Below, piece after piece: positions 38,600-46,821 of a stretch of 64,000 bases of DNA (positions within the stretch are counted from its first letter, which is position 1; each line of letters begins with the position of its first letter). Location: assembly GCA_017482055.1 (NCBI GenBank), contig JAFUOH010000009.1, positions 1 through 64,000 on the forward strand. Reading direction: 5' to 3'. The notes under the pieces were generated by a model. That model ran no database searches and was not told where the DNA came from. It saw only the letters and a list, made by a program, of their open reading frames with translations. This DNA is from Clostridia bacterium. Its GTDB lineage: Bacteria; Bacillota; Clostridia; Oscillospirales; CAG-272. A program made the position numbers and the translations under genes.

Positions 38600-39163
38600 T
38601 TAAGCGTCTGTATTTTCATTGGTAGTACCCCTTCTGTCATGGCGGAGCATACCGACGATTATAGATACAAGGCTGACTGCCTCGCATATAACGCCGCCGA
38701 CGGCTACCTGTGTAACGTTGTAGACAAGCCACGCAGGTGAGCTTATAAGCGCAAGACGGCGTACCGACTTTGCATCCTTCATGTAGAAGCTGATGGTGGT
38801 GGCGATGATGCCGATGATAGGCAGAAATTCGATTATGAGATTGAATGCGGTAGGCTCCTTGCCAAATACAAGGAAGGTCGCCGCATAGGACGCAAGAAAC
38901 GCCGCGATAAAGCCGTAGACCCAGATCACTTTATCCGCGCGGAATTTCTCTTTGTTTGAAAATACGATGGCTCTGAGCACTGCCAAAAGGTTGATAATGG
39001 CTCCCGTCACTGCTCCCAGCATAAAGAAGTTGATGACAAAAAGTCCCGAGCCGAAGAATTGCGTCAGGATGATATTTCGCTGATTCTTCCACTGATAAGA
39101 CAGGATGTTTAAAGCCATGGCGACGATACCGATTATTTGTGCGATTATTTCTATAGGTTCCAT
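38600..39163 (-). CDS. YgjV-family membrane protein
   Basis: 187 aa from the ATG at 39163 (GGGGAGT 7 bases upstream); the frame extends to 39340 but without a start signal. Five or six hydrophobic segments, for example IIAQIIGIVAMALNILSYQWKNQRN, FFGSGLFVINFFMLGAVTGAIINLLAVLR and YGFIAAFLASYAATFLVFGK. The start pattern, Q(W/F)KNQRNI and two-segment repeat match the YgjV family, whose role is unknown. It has an exact TTGACA-17-TATAAT promoter. Confidence 0.7.
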   Translation of the reverse strand: MEPIEIIAQIIGIVAMALNILSYQWKNQRNIILTQFFGSGLFVINFFMLGAVTGAIINLLAVLRAIVFSNKEKFRADKVIWVYGFIAAFLASYAATFLVFGKEPTAFNLIIEFLPIIGIIATTISFYMKDAKSVRRLALISSPAWLVYNVTQVAVGGVICEAVSLVSIIVGMLRHDRRGTTNENTDA

Positions 39164-39194
39164 AATATGTACTCCCCTCGTGGTTATCGGTACA

Positions 39195-39223
39195 ATTATA
39201 TACCAACTTTGGCGCTTTGTCAA
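39195..39223 (-). promoter_or_regulatory. Promoter of the YgjV-like gene
   Basis: On the minus strand: -35 TTGACA (39218-39223), 17-bp spacer, -10 TATAAT (39195-39200); exact consensus. Confidence 0.75.
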
Positions 39224-39258
39224 GAGCGCGCGATAAAAACGGGGGGAGTATATAGGAA

Positions 39259-40803
39259 TTATCTGAGCTGTATCAGAACGTCGCAGATCGCACCCTTGCG
39301 AGGCGGGAGCAGGAGTCCCTTTTTCTGTGCGATGTCGCACACAGCGGTGGCGTAGAGAGATAGAAACAGGTAGTTGCAGGCGAGTAAAACTTCATCCTCA
39401 AGATGAGTCGGAAACAGCTTTTTGTAGCCGTCAACGTATTCTTTGACCGCACCTGCATAATCCACAATTACTGCGGCGAATATGTCATCGACTAAAGACT
39501 TGAATCTTTCATGGTGCTCTTTTGTAAAAGCGGGAACAGTAACAAACAATCCGGTATCCCGTCTCAAAACGTAGCCCTTTTCGATAGCAGAAGCCGCAGA
39601 TTCTGTATCTTGAATGGGCTTGCCCGAGAGAAGATCCTCGCAGATATTGATCTCGTTGTCATACATCATTTTACGGTAAGAAAAGCCGCCGAATTGATAG
39701 GAGGTGTGGCTGTATGTGCCGTGGCTTCCCAGGTTGGCGGACAGCTGTTTACCGAGCCCTCTGATACGGTATTTTGCACCGCTTATGAGATGTGCATGAT
39801 AGCTCCAGCTGTTGCCGTCGTAACGGGTCTTGTAGCCTTGGGTTTTGATGGGATTGAATCTGTCATACAGGTGCTCGATAGCCATAAGTCCGTAAAGATA
39901 GATAAGCTCGTCGTTCACTTTTTCAGCGGTATAAATACCGATATTCTCAACGCCTTCGGTGAGCTTTGTCATGGCACTGACAAAAGGTACGGTGAGGTCT
40001 TCAAAGAGCACGTATGCCTTTTTATAATATTCGTCGGTCTTATCGGAATATATAATAAACTCGGTTCGATACTTGCCCCTGACAGCCTCGGACACCGCTT
40101 CACGGCGAATCAGATTCGCCAAGCTGTCCTCGATATAATACGCAGGAACACCGCATAACTTTGCAAGCTCCTCAACCGTTTTTGCCTGCTCGTAGCAATG
40201 GTACAAAATGTTCTGTGATAGCGCATCACTTATATATGCGTTGGGGAAAGGCATGGTTGTTCCATTGTAATTTCCGTTTCCGCTCATACAGATTCCAAGC
40301 TTTACGGGCTTTAATGCGGTTGTTTCCATATCACAACACTCCTTTTTAAGTTTTTTCCGAGCCTCCGAAAGCCGCCAGGTGACGGTGCCCTCGGGGATAC
40401 ATAATCGCTCGGATATCTGTTTTGTAGAAAGACCGTCGTAATAGTAAAGAATGACGATGTCGCGGTATATCGAAGAAAGCATCGCAATTTTTTTGCGAAG
40501 GGAGGCGTAGACTTCCTCGCGGTCGTCGAAATATTCGTCTTCGTATGTTATATTCTCCAGCGTGTCATAGGAATACATCGCGCGCTGTTTTCCCATGTTA
40601 CGTCTGAAGCGCTTTGTCACGTTGCCTGCAATACCCCACAGCCACGGTTCAAACCTGCTCTCATCCCGAAGTTTTGGCAGCTCCTTCACCGCAGTGAACA
40701 GTATCTCCTGTGCAAGCTCATCTGCCTCATCGCGGGAATAGGTGTGACCTATGGAGTAGCCGTAGACCTTTTCGATATAGCCCTCAATTACACTCGCATC
40801 CAT
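39259..40803 (-). CDS. ECF sigma factor with winged-helix-like and large C-terminal extension
   Basis: 514 aa, about three times a normal ECF sigma. Sigma region 2 spans residues 8-70 (SRDEADELAQEILFTAVKEL, then EPWLWGIAGNVTKRFRR) and region 4 spans about 105-155 (LSTKQISERLCIPEGTVTW). A second HTH-like segment with a wing lies at about 195-252 (KTVEELAKLCGVPAYYIE). The last 260 residues are alpha/beta-looking with many tyrosines and match no domain I know; they may sense a ligand. ATG at 40803 is used (AAAGGA upstream). No anti-sigma factor is adjacent. The sigma part is certain, the extension is not named. Confidence 0.8.
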   Translation of the reverse strand: MDASVIEGYIEKVYGYSIGHTYSRDEADELAQEILFTAVKELPKLRDESRFEPWLWGIAGNVTKRFRRNMGKQRAMYSYDTLENITYEDEYFDDREEVYASLRKKIAMLSSIYRDIVILYYYDGLSTKQISERLCIPEGTVTWRLSEARKKLKKECCDMETTALKPVKLGICMSGNGNYNGTTMPFPNAYISDALSQNILYHCYEQAKTVEELAKLCGVPAYYIEDSLANLIRREAVSEAVRGKYRTEFIIYSDKTDEYYKKAYVLFEDLTVPFVSAMTKLTEGVENIGIYTAEKVNDELIYLYGLMAIEHLYDRFNPIKTQGYKTRYDGNSWSYHAHLISGAKYRIRGLGKQLSANLGSHGTYSHTSYQFGGFSYRKMMYDNEINICEDLLSGKPIQDTESAASAIEKGYVLRRDTGLFVTVPAFTKEHHERFKSLVDDIFAAVIVDYAGAVKEYVDGYKKLFPTHLEDEVLLACNYLFLSLYATAVCDIAQKKGLLLPPRKGAICDVLIQLR

Positions 40804-40866
40804 CGTATTCACCGTCCTTTCGTATGTAAAGTGTCGGAGGAGCCCGTTTCATTGGGTGGAAATTCT

Positions 40867-40903
40867 AAAAAATGCGCACACTTTTTTCGTGTGCGCATTT
40901 TCA
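40867..40903 (-). terminator. Terminator of nfnA-nfnB
   Basis: Perfect 13-bp stem (40869-40881 / 40889-40901, core ATGCGCACAC) with a TTTTTTC loop and a T-run on the minus strand (TTTTTTAG). Confidence 0.8.
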
Positions 40904-42319
40904 TTACCTGTTCAGATACTCATCAATTGCCTTTGCCGCGACCTTGCCTGCTCCCATGGCGGAGATAACGGTGGCCGCACCGGTTACAGCGTCGCCGCCT
41001 GCGTATACGCCCGCTTTAGTGGTGGCACCGGTGGTTTCCTCGACGATAATTCCGCCGCGCTTGTTGACCTCAAGCCCCTCGGTGGTGGCCTTGATAAGCG
41101 GATTCGGCGAGGTGCCGATGGACATTATTACAGTGTCCACGTCAAGCTCAAATTCGCTGCCCTGAACGGGTATCGGCGAGCGTCTGCCGCGCTCATCGGG
41201 CTCACCCAGCTCCATTTTGATGCAGCGGATGCCCGTGACACAGCCGTTTTTCGGGTCACGCTTGTCGTCGGGATTGCGGTAGCCGAGAATTTCCACAGGG
41301 TTGTTGAGAAGTTTAAACTCAATCCCCTCCTCCATAGCGTGCTCCACTTCCTCACGGCGCGCGGGAAGCTCGTCCATGGAGCGGCGGTAGATGATGTAAA
41401 CCTTTTCGGCACCGAGACGGAGTGCGGTACGCGCCGCATCCATAGCTACGTTGCCGCCGCCGACAACCGCCACCTTGCCGCCCTTGGAAATAGGCGTTAC
41501 GGGGTTGTCTCGGTAGGCTTTCATAAGATTGCTTCGGGTCAAAAACTCGTTTGCCGAGTAAACACCCTTTAAGCTCTCGCCGGGGATGTTCATGAAGTTT
41601 GGAAGTCCCGCTCCCGAGCCGATGAATACGGCTTCATAGCCCAGGTCAAAAAGCTCGTCTACGGTCAGCGTTTTGCCGATGACATAGTTTGTCTCGATCT
41701 CAACACCCATAGCAATGAGGTTGTCCACTTCCTTCTGTACGATGGACTTCGGAAGTCTGAACTCGGGGATTCCGTACACAAGCACACCGCCCGCGGTGTG
41801 GAGCGCTTCATATACTGTGACCTTGTAGCCCTTCTTGGCAAGATCGCCCGCACAGGTAAGACCGGACGGCCCCGAGCCGACTACTGCTACCTTATGACCG
41901 TTCGGGGTGGGAACCTCTGCCCTACAGTCAGCATGTGCATTGTGGAAATCGGCGACAAAGCGTTCCAGTCTGCCAATGCCCACAGGCTCGCCCTTTATCC
42001 CGCGCACGCATTTTGCTTCGCACTGGGTCTCTTGGGGACATACACGTCCGCAGACCGCAGGCAGGGAGGAGGAGCGGTTAATAACCTGATACGCGCCCTC
42101 GAAGTCGCCTTCCTTGATCTTTCCGATAAATTCGGGAATGTGAATGTTTACGGGACATCCCGATACACAGGGCATATTTTTGCAGTCAAGACAGCGCATC
42201 GCCTCGTCGATGGCGGTGGCTTCGTCGTAGCCGAGGGCAACCTCGTCGAAGTTGTGTGCGCGAACCTCCGGTGCCTGCGAGGGCATGGGGTTCTTTTCTT
42301 TTTTCATGTTAGCAGGCAT
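40904..42319 (-). CDS. nfnB: NfnB-like (GltA-type) NADPH-dependent oxidoreductase subunit
   Basis: 471 aa from ATG at 42319 (GGGAGGT upstream). Cysteine motifs CLDCKNMPCVSGCP and CGRVCPQETQCEAKC bind two [4Fe-4S] clusters; FAD/NADPH motifs VVGSGPSGLTCAGDLAKKGY and VVGGGNVAMDAARTALRLG follow. Paired with the preceding 278-aa FAD/[2Fe-2S] protein, this is best read as NfnAB, the electron-bifurcating NADH-dependent ferredoxin:NADP+ oxidoreductase, rather than glutamate synthase. No large glutamate synthase subunit is near. Confidence 0.82.
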   Translation of the reverse strand: MPANMKKEKNPMPSQAPEVRAHNFDEVALGYDEATAIDEAMRCLDCKNMPCVSGCPVNIHIPEFIGKIKEGDFEGAYQVINRSSSLPAVCGRVCPQETQCEAKCVRGIKGEPVGIGRLERFVADFHNAHADCRAEVPTPNGHKVAVVGSGPSGLTCAGDLAKKGYKVTVYEALHTAGGVLVYGIPEFRLPKSIVQKEVDNLIAMGVEIETNYVIGKTLTVDELFDLGYEAVFIGSGAGLPNFMNIPGESLKGVYSANEFLTRSNLMKAYRDNPVTPISKGGKVAVVGGGNVAMDAARTALRLGAEKVYIIYRRSMDELPARREEVEHAMEEGIEFKLLNNPVEILGYRNPDDKRDPKNGCVTGIRCIKMELGEPDERGRRSPIPVQGSEFELDVDTVIMSIGTSPNPLIKATTEGLEVNKRGGIIVEETTGATTKAGVYAGGDAVTGAATVISAMGAGKVAAKAIDEYLNR

Positions 42320-42332
42320 TATTGTTACCTCC

Positions 42333-43169
42333 CTACGCTTTCTTAAACAGATTGCAGGCCTCGTCGTAGGCGTGACGCTCGAAATCGCGGAACATGGTGC
42401 CGCGCTCCATTGCGGAGTCGAAGTCGACAAGATAACCGTCGAAGTCGGGGCCGTCAACGCAGGCGAACTTGGTCTTGCCGCCGACAGTAAGACGGCAACC
42501 GCCGCACATTCCCGTGCCGTCGATCATAATGGGGTTCATGGATACCACGCAGGGAATACCCGTGGGGCGGGTGGCTTCCACTACGAATTTCATCATAATA
42601 AGGGGGCCGATGGTGATGACCTTGTCAAATTTCTCGCCCGATGCGAACATTTCGTTTAACGGAACGCAGACATTGCCCTGACGTCCGTAGGAGCCGTCGT
42701 CGGTCATGACATACATACGGCTTGATGCCGCCTTGAATTCGTCCTCAAGAATCAGCAGATCTTTGTTTCTGAAGCCGATGACCGAGGTGACCTCGCAGCC
42801 CATATCATGAAGTGCCTGCGCGATCGGAAGCGCGATGGCACAGCCAACGCCGCCGCCTACGATGCAGACCTTTTTGAGACCTTCGAGTTCAGTGGGCATG
42901 CCGAGAGGGCCGACAAAATCCTGCAGGCAGTCGCCCACCTCTTTATTGTTTAATTTTACCGTGGTAGCGCCGACGATCTGGAAGATTATCTTAACAGTAC
43001 CCACCTCGCGGTCATAGCCCGCGATAGTCAGCGGAATGCGCTCCCCGTCAGCGTCTGTGCGGAGAATTATAAACTGACCCGGCTTTGCCTTCTTTGCAAC
43101 AGCGGGAGCCTCGATATCCATCATCGTGACGGTGGGATTGAGGCATTTTTTTGCGGCTATTCTGTACAT
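42333..43169 (-). CDS. nfnA: NfnA-like ferredoxin-NADP+ oxidoreductase subunit
   Basis: 278 aa. PyrK/dihydroorotate-dehydrogenase-electron-transfer type: FAD region KPGQFIILRTDADGERIPLTIA, NAD region CIVGGGVGCAIALPIAQAL, and the C-terminal [2Fe-2S] site MCGGCRLTVGGKTKFACVDGP. The start MYRIAAKKCLNPTV is typical. The partner nfnB begins 13 bp downstream. A -10 TATAAT with TTGCAA lies upstream. The complex balances NADH, NADPH and reduced ferredoxin in anaerobes. Confidence 0.82.
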   Translation of the reverse strand: MYRIAAKKCLNPTVTMMDIEAPAVAKKAKPGQFIILRTDADGERIPLTIAGYDREVGTVKIIFQIVGATTVKLNNKEVGDCLQDFVGPLGMPTELEGLKKVCIVGGGVGCAIALPIAQALHDMGCEVTSVIGFRNKDLLILEDEFKAASSRMYVMTDDGSYGRQGNVCVPLNEMFASGEKFDKVITIGPLIMMKFVVEATRPTGIPCVVSMNPIMIDGTGMCGGCRLTVGGKTKFACVDGPDFDGYLVDFDSAMERGTMFRDFERHAYDEACNLFKKA

Positions 43170-43495
43170 GGATGTTCTCCTTATAGAAAATGTATGGAGT
43201 AAAATGTCATTAGATTAATACGGTACATTATATTATACCACACAGTACTACCCTATTGCAATAGTTAATTGTAATCAAATTAAATATTCAAAATGACGAT
43301 TCTTTGCGGAGTATATAACATTTTTTTACAAAATTAGCGAAAAATTTGCGGATATATATCATTACCCAACCTTTGGCGAGTCAAAAAGCCCTCAATATGC
43401 ATACAGGAGTCGACAGAAAAGCGGGCGCGGCTTTGGTATAATTATCCCAAGACAAGCCGACGTGTGCGGCGACAAAAAGAAGGATGGACAAAATC
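43170..43495. other. nfnA-spoIIE divergent region
   Basis: 326 bp without a gene. It holds the nfnA promoter on the minus strand (TTGCAA 43256-43261, 18-bp spacer, TATAAT 43232-43237) and, at 43409-43442, a spoIIE promoter candidate. The stretch between (about 43262-43400) is AT-rich with no other feature seen. Confidence 0.6.
43409..43442 (+). promoter_or_regulatory. Possible Spo0A-activated promoter of spoIIE
   Basis: TATAAT at 43437-43442 with TCGACA at 43410-43415, a 21-bp spacing instead of 17. The same place holds GTCGACA (reverse TGTCGAC), close to the 0A-box core TGTCGAA. From memory, Spo0A-dependent spoIIE and spoIIG promoters of Bacillus have such wide spacing. Inference from sequence only. 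Confidence 0.5.
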
Positions 43496-45976
43496 ATGGC
43501 AATACAAAAATTCTTAAAGCTTGGGCTTTCCAAAGTGCTCGGAAGCGCTGCGGCGACTGATGAGGACGGTTCGCTTGATCTCTCTCGGCTCGATTTCGTA
43601 CATATTATAAAAGGGCTGGGGTCAGGACTGATCGCGGGACTGCTCGGTGCATCGGGAGCGGCATTTTCAAGCTATCCCTTGGGCATTGCGTACCTGTGTG
43701 CCTCCGACCGTTACATATCTGCAAGCTATCTCGGACTCATTGTATCGGCTTTGTTAAACCGCGGGTATGCTTTGCCGCTGACGGTAGTATACACGGTTAT
43801 TGTAATGCTGAGATATGCAATCGGCAGGCTTCTGTGCGATCCGTCGGGTGCAAGCACCGCCCGTGACGGACGTATACTTGACAGGCTCCGCGCATATATG
43901 GCAAAAAATGATCCCGAGGGCGGCATTTTCGGAGAGGGAATACTGCTTCGGGTGGCGGTATCCTGCTTTGCGGCGTTTGTGTTCGGACTGTACCGACTTA
44001 TCGCGGGAGGCTTCCTATATTATGACCTTTTCGGACTTCTTGCGGGTTTTCTCATCTGCCCGATTGTGACTCTGGCACTCTCGGGACTGTTTACAAAAAA
44101 CGAGCAGTTTATGCACGCAGCGGAGCTTTCCCGTGCGGCGCTTATGTTTATATTTGTGTTCGCACTGCGCGGATACAGTGTTTTGGGATTCTCGCTTGCA
44201 TTTACGGCGGCATTTTTTGTAACGCTGTGGGCGGCGACCTCGGTTGGAGCACTAAAGGGTTGTGTTGTCGGTCTGCTCGCAGGACTCGCCTGCGGGGGGA
44301 TAAATATTGCGGGCGCGATCGAGGCATCGGAGTTTTCATATTCAATCGGCACGGCGCCTTGCATAATTGCGGCGGCGGGACTTTGCATGGGAATATTATG
44401 GAAGTTCTCAAGAGTCGCTGCAGTGGCGGCTTCCTGTGCTGTCGGAGTTACATTGGGGCTTGTTGTGGACGGGTATGCTGTTCTTCCGCGGCTGTTGCCC
44501 GATATCGCCGCTGCCACGGCGGTATTTATGCCTCTCGCACACTTCGGTCTGCTTCCGCGTCTGCCGGTATTCTATGAGCCTGAACATGAGCGTGGCGGCG
44601 AGGATGTGCTGATACTTGAAAAGAAGCAAGCCGATGCCAATATACGAATGAATGCGCTGTCGGAGGCGTTTTCCCATCTGTCGGACACTGTATATTCGCT
44701 GTCCGACCGTATGCGCCGCCCCGGTGTGGTGGACTTAAAACAGGTATGTGATGCCGCGTTTGACGGCTTCTGTCATAAATGCTCGCTGGAATCGTTTTGT
44801 CTTGAGCGCGAATGCGCATCCACCCTTGATGCTCAAAGTAAGATCACAAGTGAGCTTTATCGTACGGGACATGTGGATATCGACAGTGTGCCGAGCTATT
44901 TGAAAGACAGGTGCTACAATATTCTTCCTATCCTCGACGAGATCAATATTTCCACGGCGAAGCTCATAGAACGCCTTATAAAAAATGACAAAACCGAAGC
45001 GTTTGCGCTTGACTATGAGGTCATGTCCAAGCTGCTTTCCGAGCAGATAGCGTACAATGACGCAGAATACAAGGTGGATGACGAGCTGACAAAAAAGCTC
45101 CGCCGTTCGCTTAAATACATGGGTATTCCCGCCGAGAGTGCGCTTTGCTTCGGTTCACGCAAAAAGCAAGCTATAATCGGGGGCGTAGAGGTCGGTCGGG
45201 TAAAGCTCGGTGCGGCGGAGATCCGCCGCGCGGTGGAGAACACGCTCGAGACACCCATGGATGCGCCGCGCTTTAATATCGAGGACGGAAGTGTCACCAT
45301 GGTTCTTGAAGCACGTCGTCGGTTCAAGTGTGAGGTCGCAAAATCATCGAGCATAAAGGAATCCGAAAGCGCCAACGGAGACTGCGCGGCGACGTTTGAG
45401 AACCGCGAGGATTATTTCTACATGCTGATCTCCGACGGCATGGGAAGCGGAAGAGAAGCGGCGATCACCTCAAAGATCTGCGCCGTATTCGCCGAGCGCA
45501 TGCTTTCGGCGGGCAACGGCAAGGCAGTGACTCTTGAAATGCTGAACGGCTTCATCAGAAGCCGCGGAAGTCGGGGCGGTGAATGCTCCGCAACCGTCGA
45601 TCTTGCGGAGATAGATCTTATAACAGGCAAGGCGTGCTTTGTTAAAAGCGGTGCCGCGCCATCGTTTATTCTCCGCGGTGGGAATCTCTACAAGCTCCAG
45701 TCGAAAACGGTGCCGCTGGGAATCATGCCCGAGCTGGATGCCGAAAAGATCGGCTTCGAGCTTATGACGGGAGACGTAATAATCATGCTCAGCGATGGCG
45801 TTGCTCAGTCGCTTGAGGACGGCGTATGGCTGGCAAATTTGCTCACCTACGAATGGGAGGATGACCTTAACGCCATGACGGCAAAAATCCTCGATAATGC
45901 CGTTCTTTCCAATAAACGCAGCGACGATATGACCGTGGTACTGGTACGCATTGCGGACAACGATGCGGAGGCGTAA
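43496..45976 (+). CDS. spoIIE: Stage II sporulation protein E (SpoIIE phosphatase)
   Basis: 826 aa from ATG at 43496 (AGAAGG 12 bases upstream; an ATG at 43484 touches that site). The N-terminal half has about ten membrane helices (from about residue 35 to 325), then a linker of cysteine-containing helices (FCHKCSLESFCLERECAS), then the PP2C phosphatase domain: LISDGMGSGREAAITSK, GGECSATVDLAEIDLITGKACFVKSGAAPSFI and MLSDGVAQSLEDG. It dephosphorylates SpoIIAA to release sigma-F in the forespore. Strong evidence that the lineage can sporulate or recently could. Confidence 0.93.
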   Translation: MAIQKFLKLGLSKVLGSAAATDEDGSLDLSRLDFVHIIKGLGSGLIAGLLGASGAAFSSYPLGIAYLCASDRYISASYLGLIVSALLNRGYALPLTVVYTVIVMLRYAIGRLLCDPSGASTARDGRILDRLRAYMAKNDPEGGIFGEGILLRVAVSCFAAFVFGLYRLIAGGFLYYDLFGLLAGFLICPIVTLALSGLFTKNEQFMHAAELSRAALMFIFVFALRGYSVLGFSLAFTAAFFVTLWAATSVGALKGCVVGLLAGLACGGINIAGAIEASEFSYSIGTAPCIIAAAGLCMGILWKFSRVAAVAASCAVGVTLGLVVDGYAVLPRLLPDIAAATAVFMPLAHFGLLPRLPVFYEPEHERGGEDVLILEKKQADANIRMNALSEAFSHLSDTVYSLSDRMRRPGVVDLKQVCDAAFDGFCHKCSLESFCLERECASTLDAQSKITSELYRTGHVDIDSVPSYLKDRCYNILPILDEINISTAKLIERLIKNDKTEAFALDYEVMSKLLSEQIAYNDAEYKVDDELTKKLRRSLKYMGIPAESALCFGSRKKQAIIGGVEVGRVKLGAAEIRRAVENTLETPMDAPRFNIEDGSVTMVLEARRRFKCEVAKSSSIKESESANGDCAATFENREDYFYMLISDGMGSGREAAITSKICAVFAERMLSAGNGKAVTLEMLNGFIRSRGSRGGECSATVDLAEIDLITGKACFVKSGAAPSFILRGGNLYKLQSKTVPLGIMPELDAEKIGFELMTGDVIIMLSDGVAQSLEDGVWLANLLTYEWEDDLNAMTAKILDNAVLSNKRSDDMTVVLVRIADNDAEA

Positions 45977-45993
45977 GTAAATTCGTAATAGAC

Positions 45994-46050
45994 TTGACAA
46001 TCCTTTTTCGGTTTGATATAATAAGCTTGTATCAAACAGTGAAAGGATTG
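45994..46050 (+). promoter_or_regulatory. nth promoter inside nested inverted repeats
   Basis: Exact TTGACA (45994-45999), 17-bp spacer, exact TATAAT (46017-46022). The -10 overlaps GTTTGATA (46011-46018) / TATCAAAC (46030-46037); outside lie CAATCCTTT (45998-46006) / AAAGGATTG (46042-46050), the latter containing the ribosome site. A repressor operator is plausible. Confidence 0.7.
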
Positions 46051-46055
46051 TTTTA

Positions 46056-46712
46056 ATGCCAACTAAAAAAGCGCGTCTCGCGCGGGAGTTCTGCGAAAGG
46101 CTTGAAAAAATATACCCCGAGGCGCAGTGTGCGCTGGAATTCGGCGGGGAAGCGTGGAAGCTGCTTATCATGGGGCGTCTTTCCGCGCAGTGTACCGATG
46201 CGCGTGTCAATATCGTCTGCCGTGAGCTTTTTGAAAAATATCCCACTCTCGAATCGGTGGCGGACTGCGAGCTGTCAGAGCTGGAATCGGTCGTGCGCCC
46301 ATGCGGACTTTATAAGACCAAAGCGAAAAATATAAAGGATGCCTGCATCATGCTCCGCGACGAGTACGGCGGCGAGCTGCCCGACACTATGGACGAGCTC
46401 TTACGGCTGCCGGGCGTGGGACGTAAGATCGCGAATCTGCTGCTGGGTGACATCTTCGGAAAGCCCGCCATCGTCACCGATACCCACTGCATCCGCATCT
46501 GCGGTCGTGTGGGGCTTTACCCCGAAACGCTTAAGGATCCCGTGAAGATCGAAAAAATACTGATTCCGTTGATAATTCCCGAAAAGCAGTCAGACTTTTG
46601 TCACCGCGTGGTGATGTTTGGACGCGATACCTGTACGGCGCGCTCTCCGAAGTGCGGGCAATGCCTGTGCGTGGATATATGCAAGCATGCCGTGAGCGGA
46701 CATTTTTTGTAA
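46056..46712 (+). CDS. nth: Endonuclease III
   Basis: 218 aa DNA glycosylase/AP lyase for oxidised pyrimidines. The HhH-GPD motif LPGVGRKIANLLLGD carries the catalytic lysine, and VTDTHCIRICGRVGL carries the catalytic aspartate. The C-terminal [4Fe-4S] site is CTARSPKCGQCLCVDIC (C-x6-C-x2-C-x5-C). The start is fixed by AAAGGA. It has its own consensus promoter within a dyad. Confidence 0.95.
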   Translation: MPTKKARLAREFCERLEKIYPEAQCALEFGGEAWKLLIMGRLSAQCTDARVNIVCRELFEKYPTLESVADCELSELESVVRPCGLYKTKAKNIKDACIMLRDEYGGELPDTMDELLRLPGVGRKIANLLLGDIFGKPAIVTDTHCIRICGRVGLYPETLKDPVKIEKILIPLIIPEKQSDFCHRVVMFGRDTCTARSPKCGQCLCVDICKHAVSGHFL

Positions 46713-46748
46713 TAATTGTGCATTTGGCGGCTTTTTCTGTCGAGACTG

Positions 46749-46777
46749 TTGACATTGGCGGAATTATTATGTATAAT
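46749..46777 (+). promoter_or_regulatory. Promoter of the beta-helix gene
   Basis: Exact TTGACA (46749-46754), 17-bp spacer and TATAAT (46772-46777), 45 bp before the ATG. Confidence 0.75.
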
Positions 46778-46821
46778 AACCTTGACGGCGATACCCAAAA
46801 TTTAAGAAGAGGAGAAAACGT

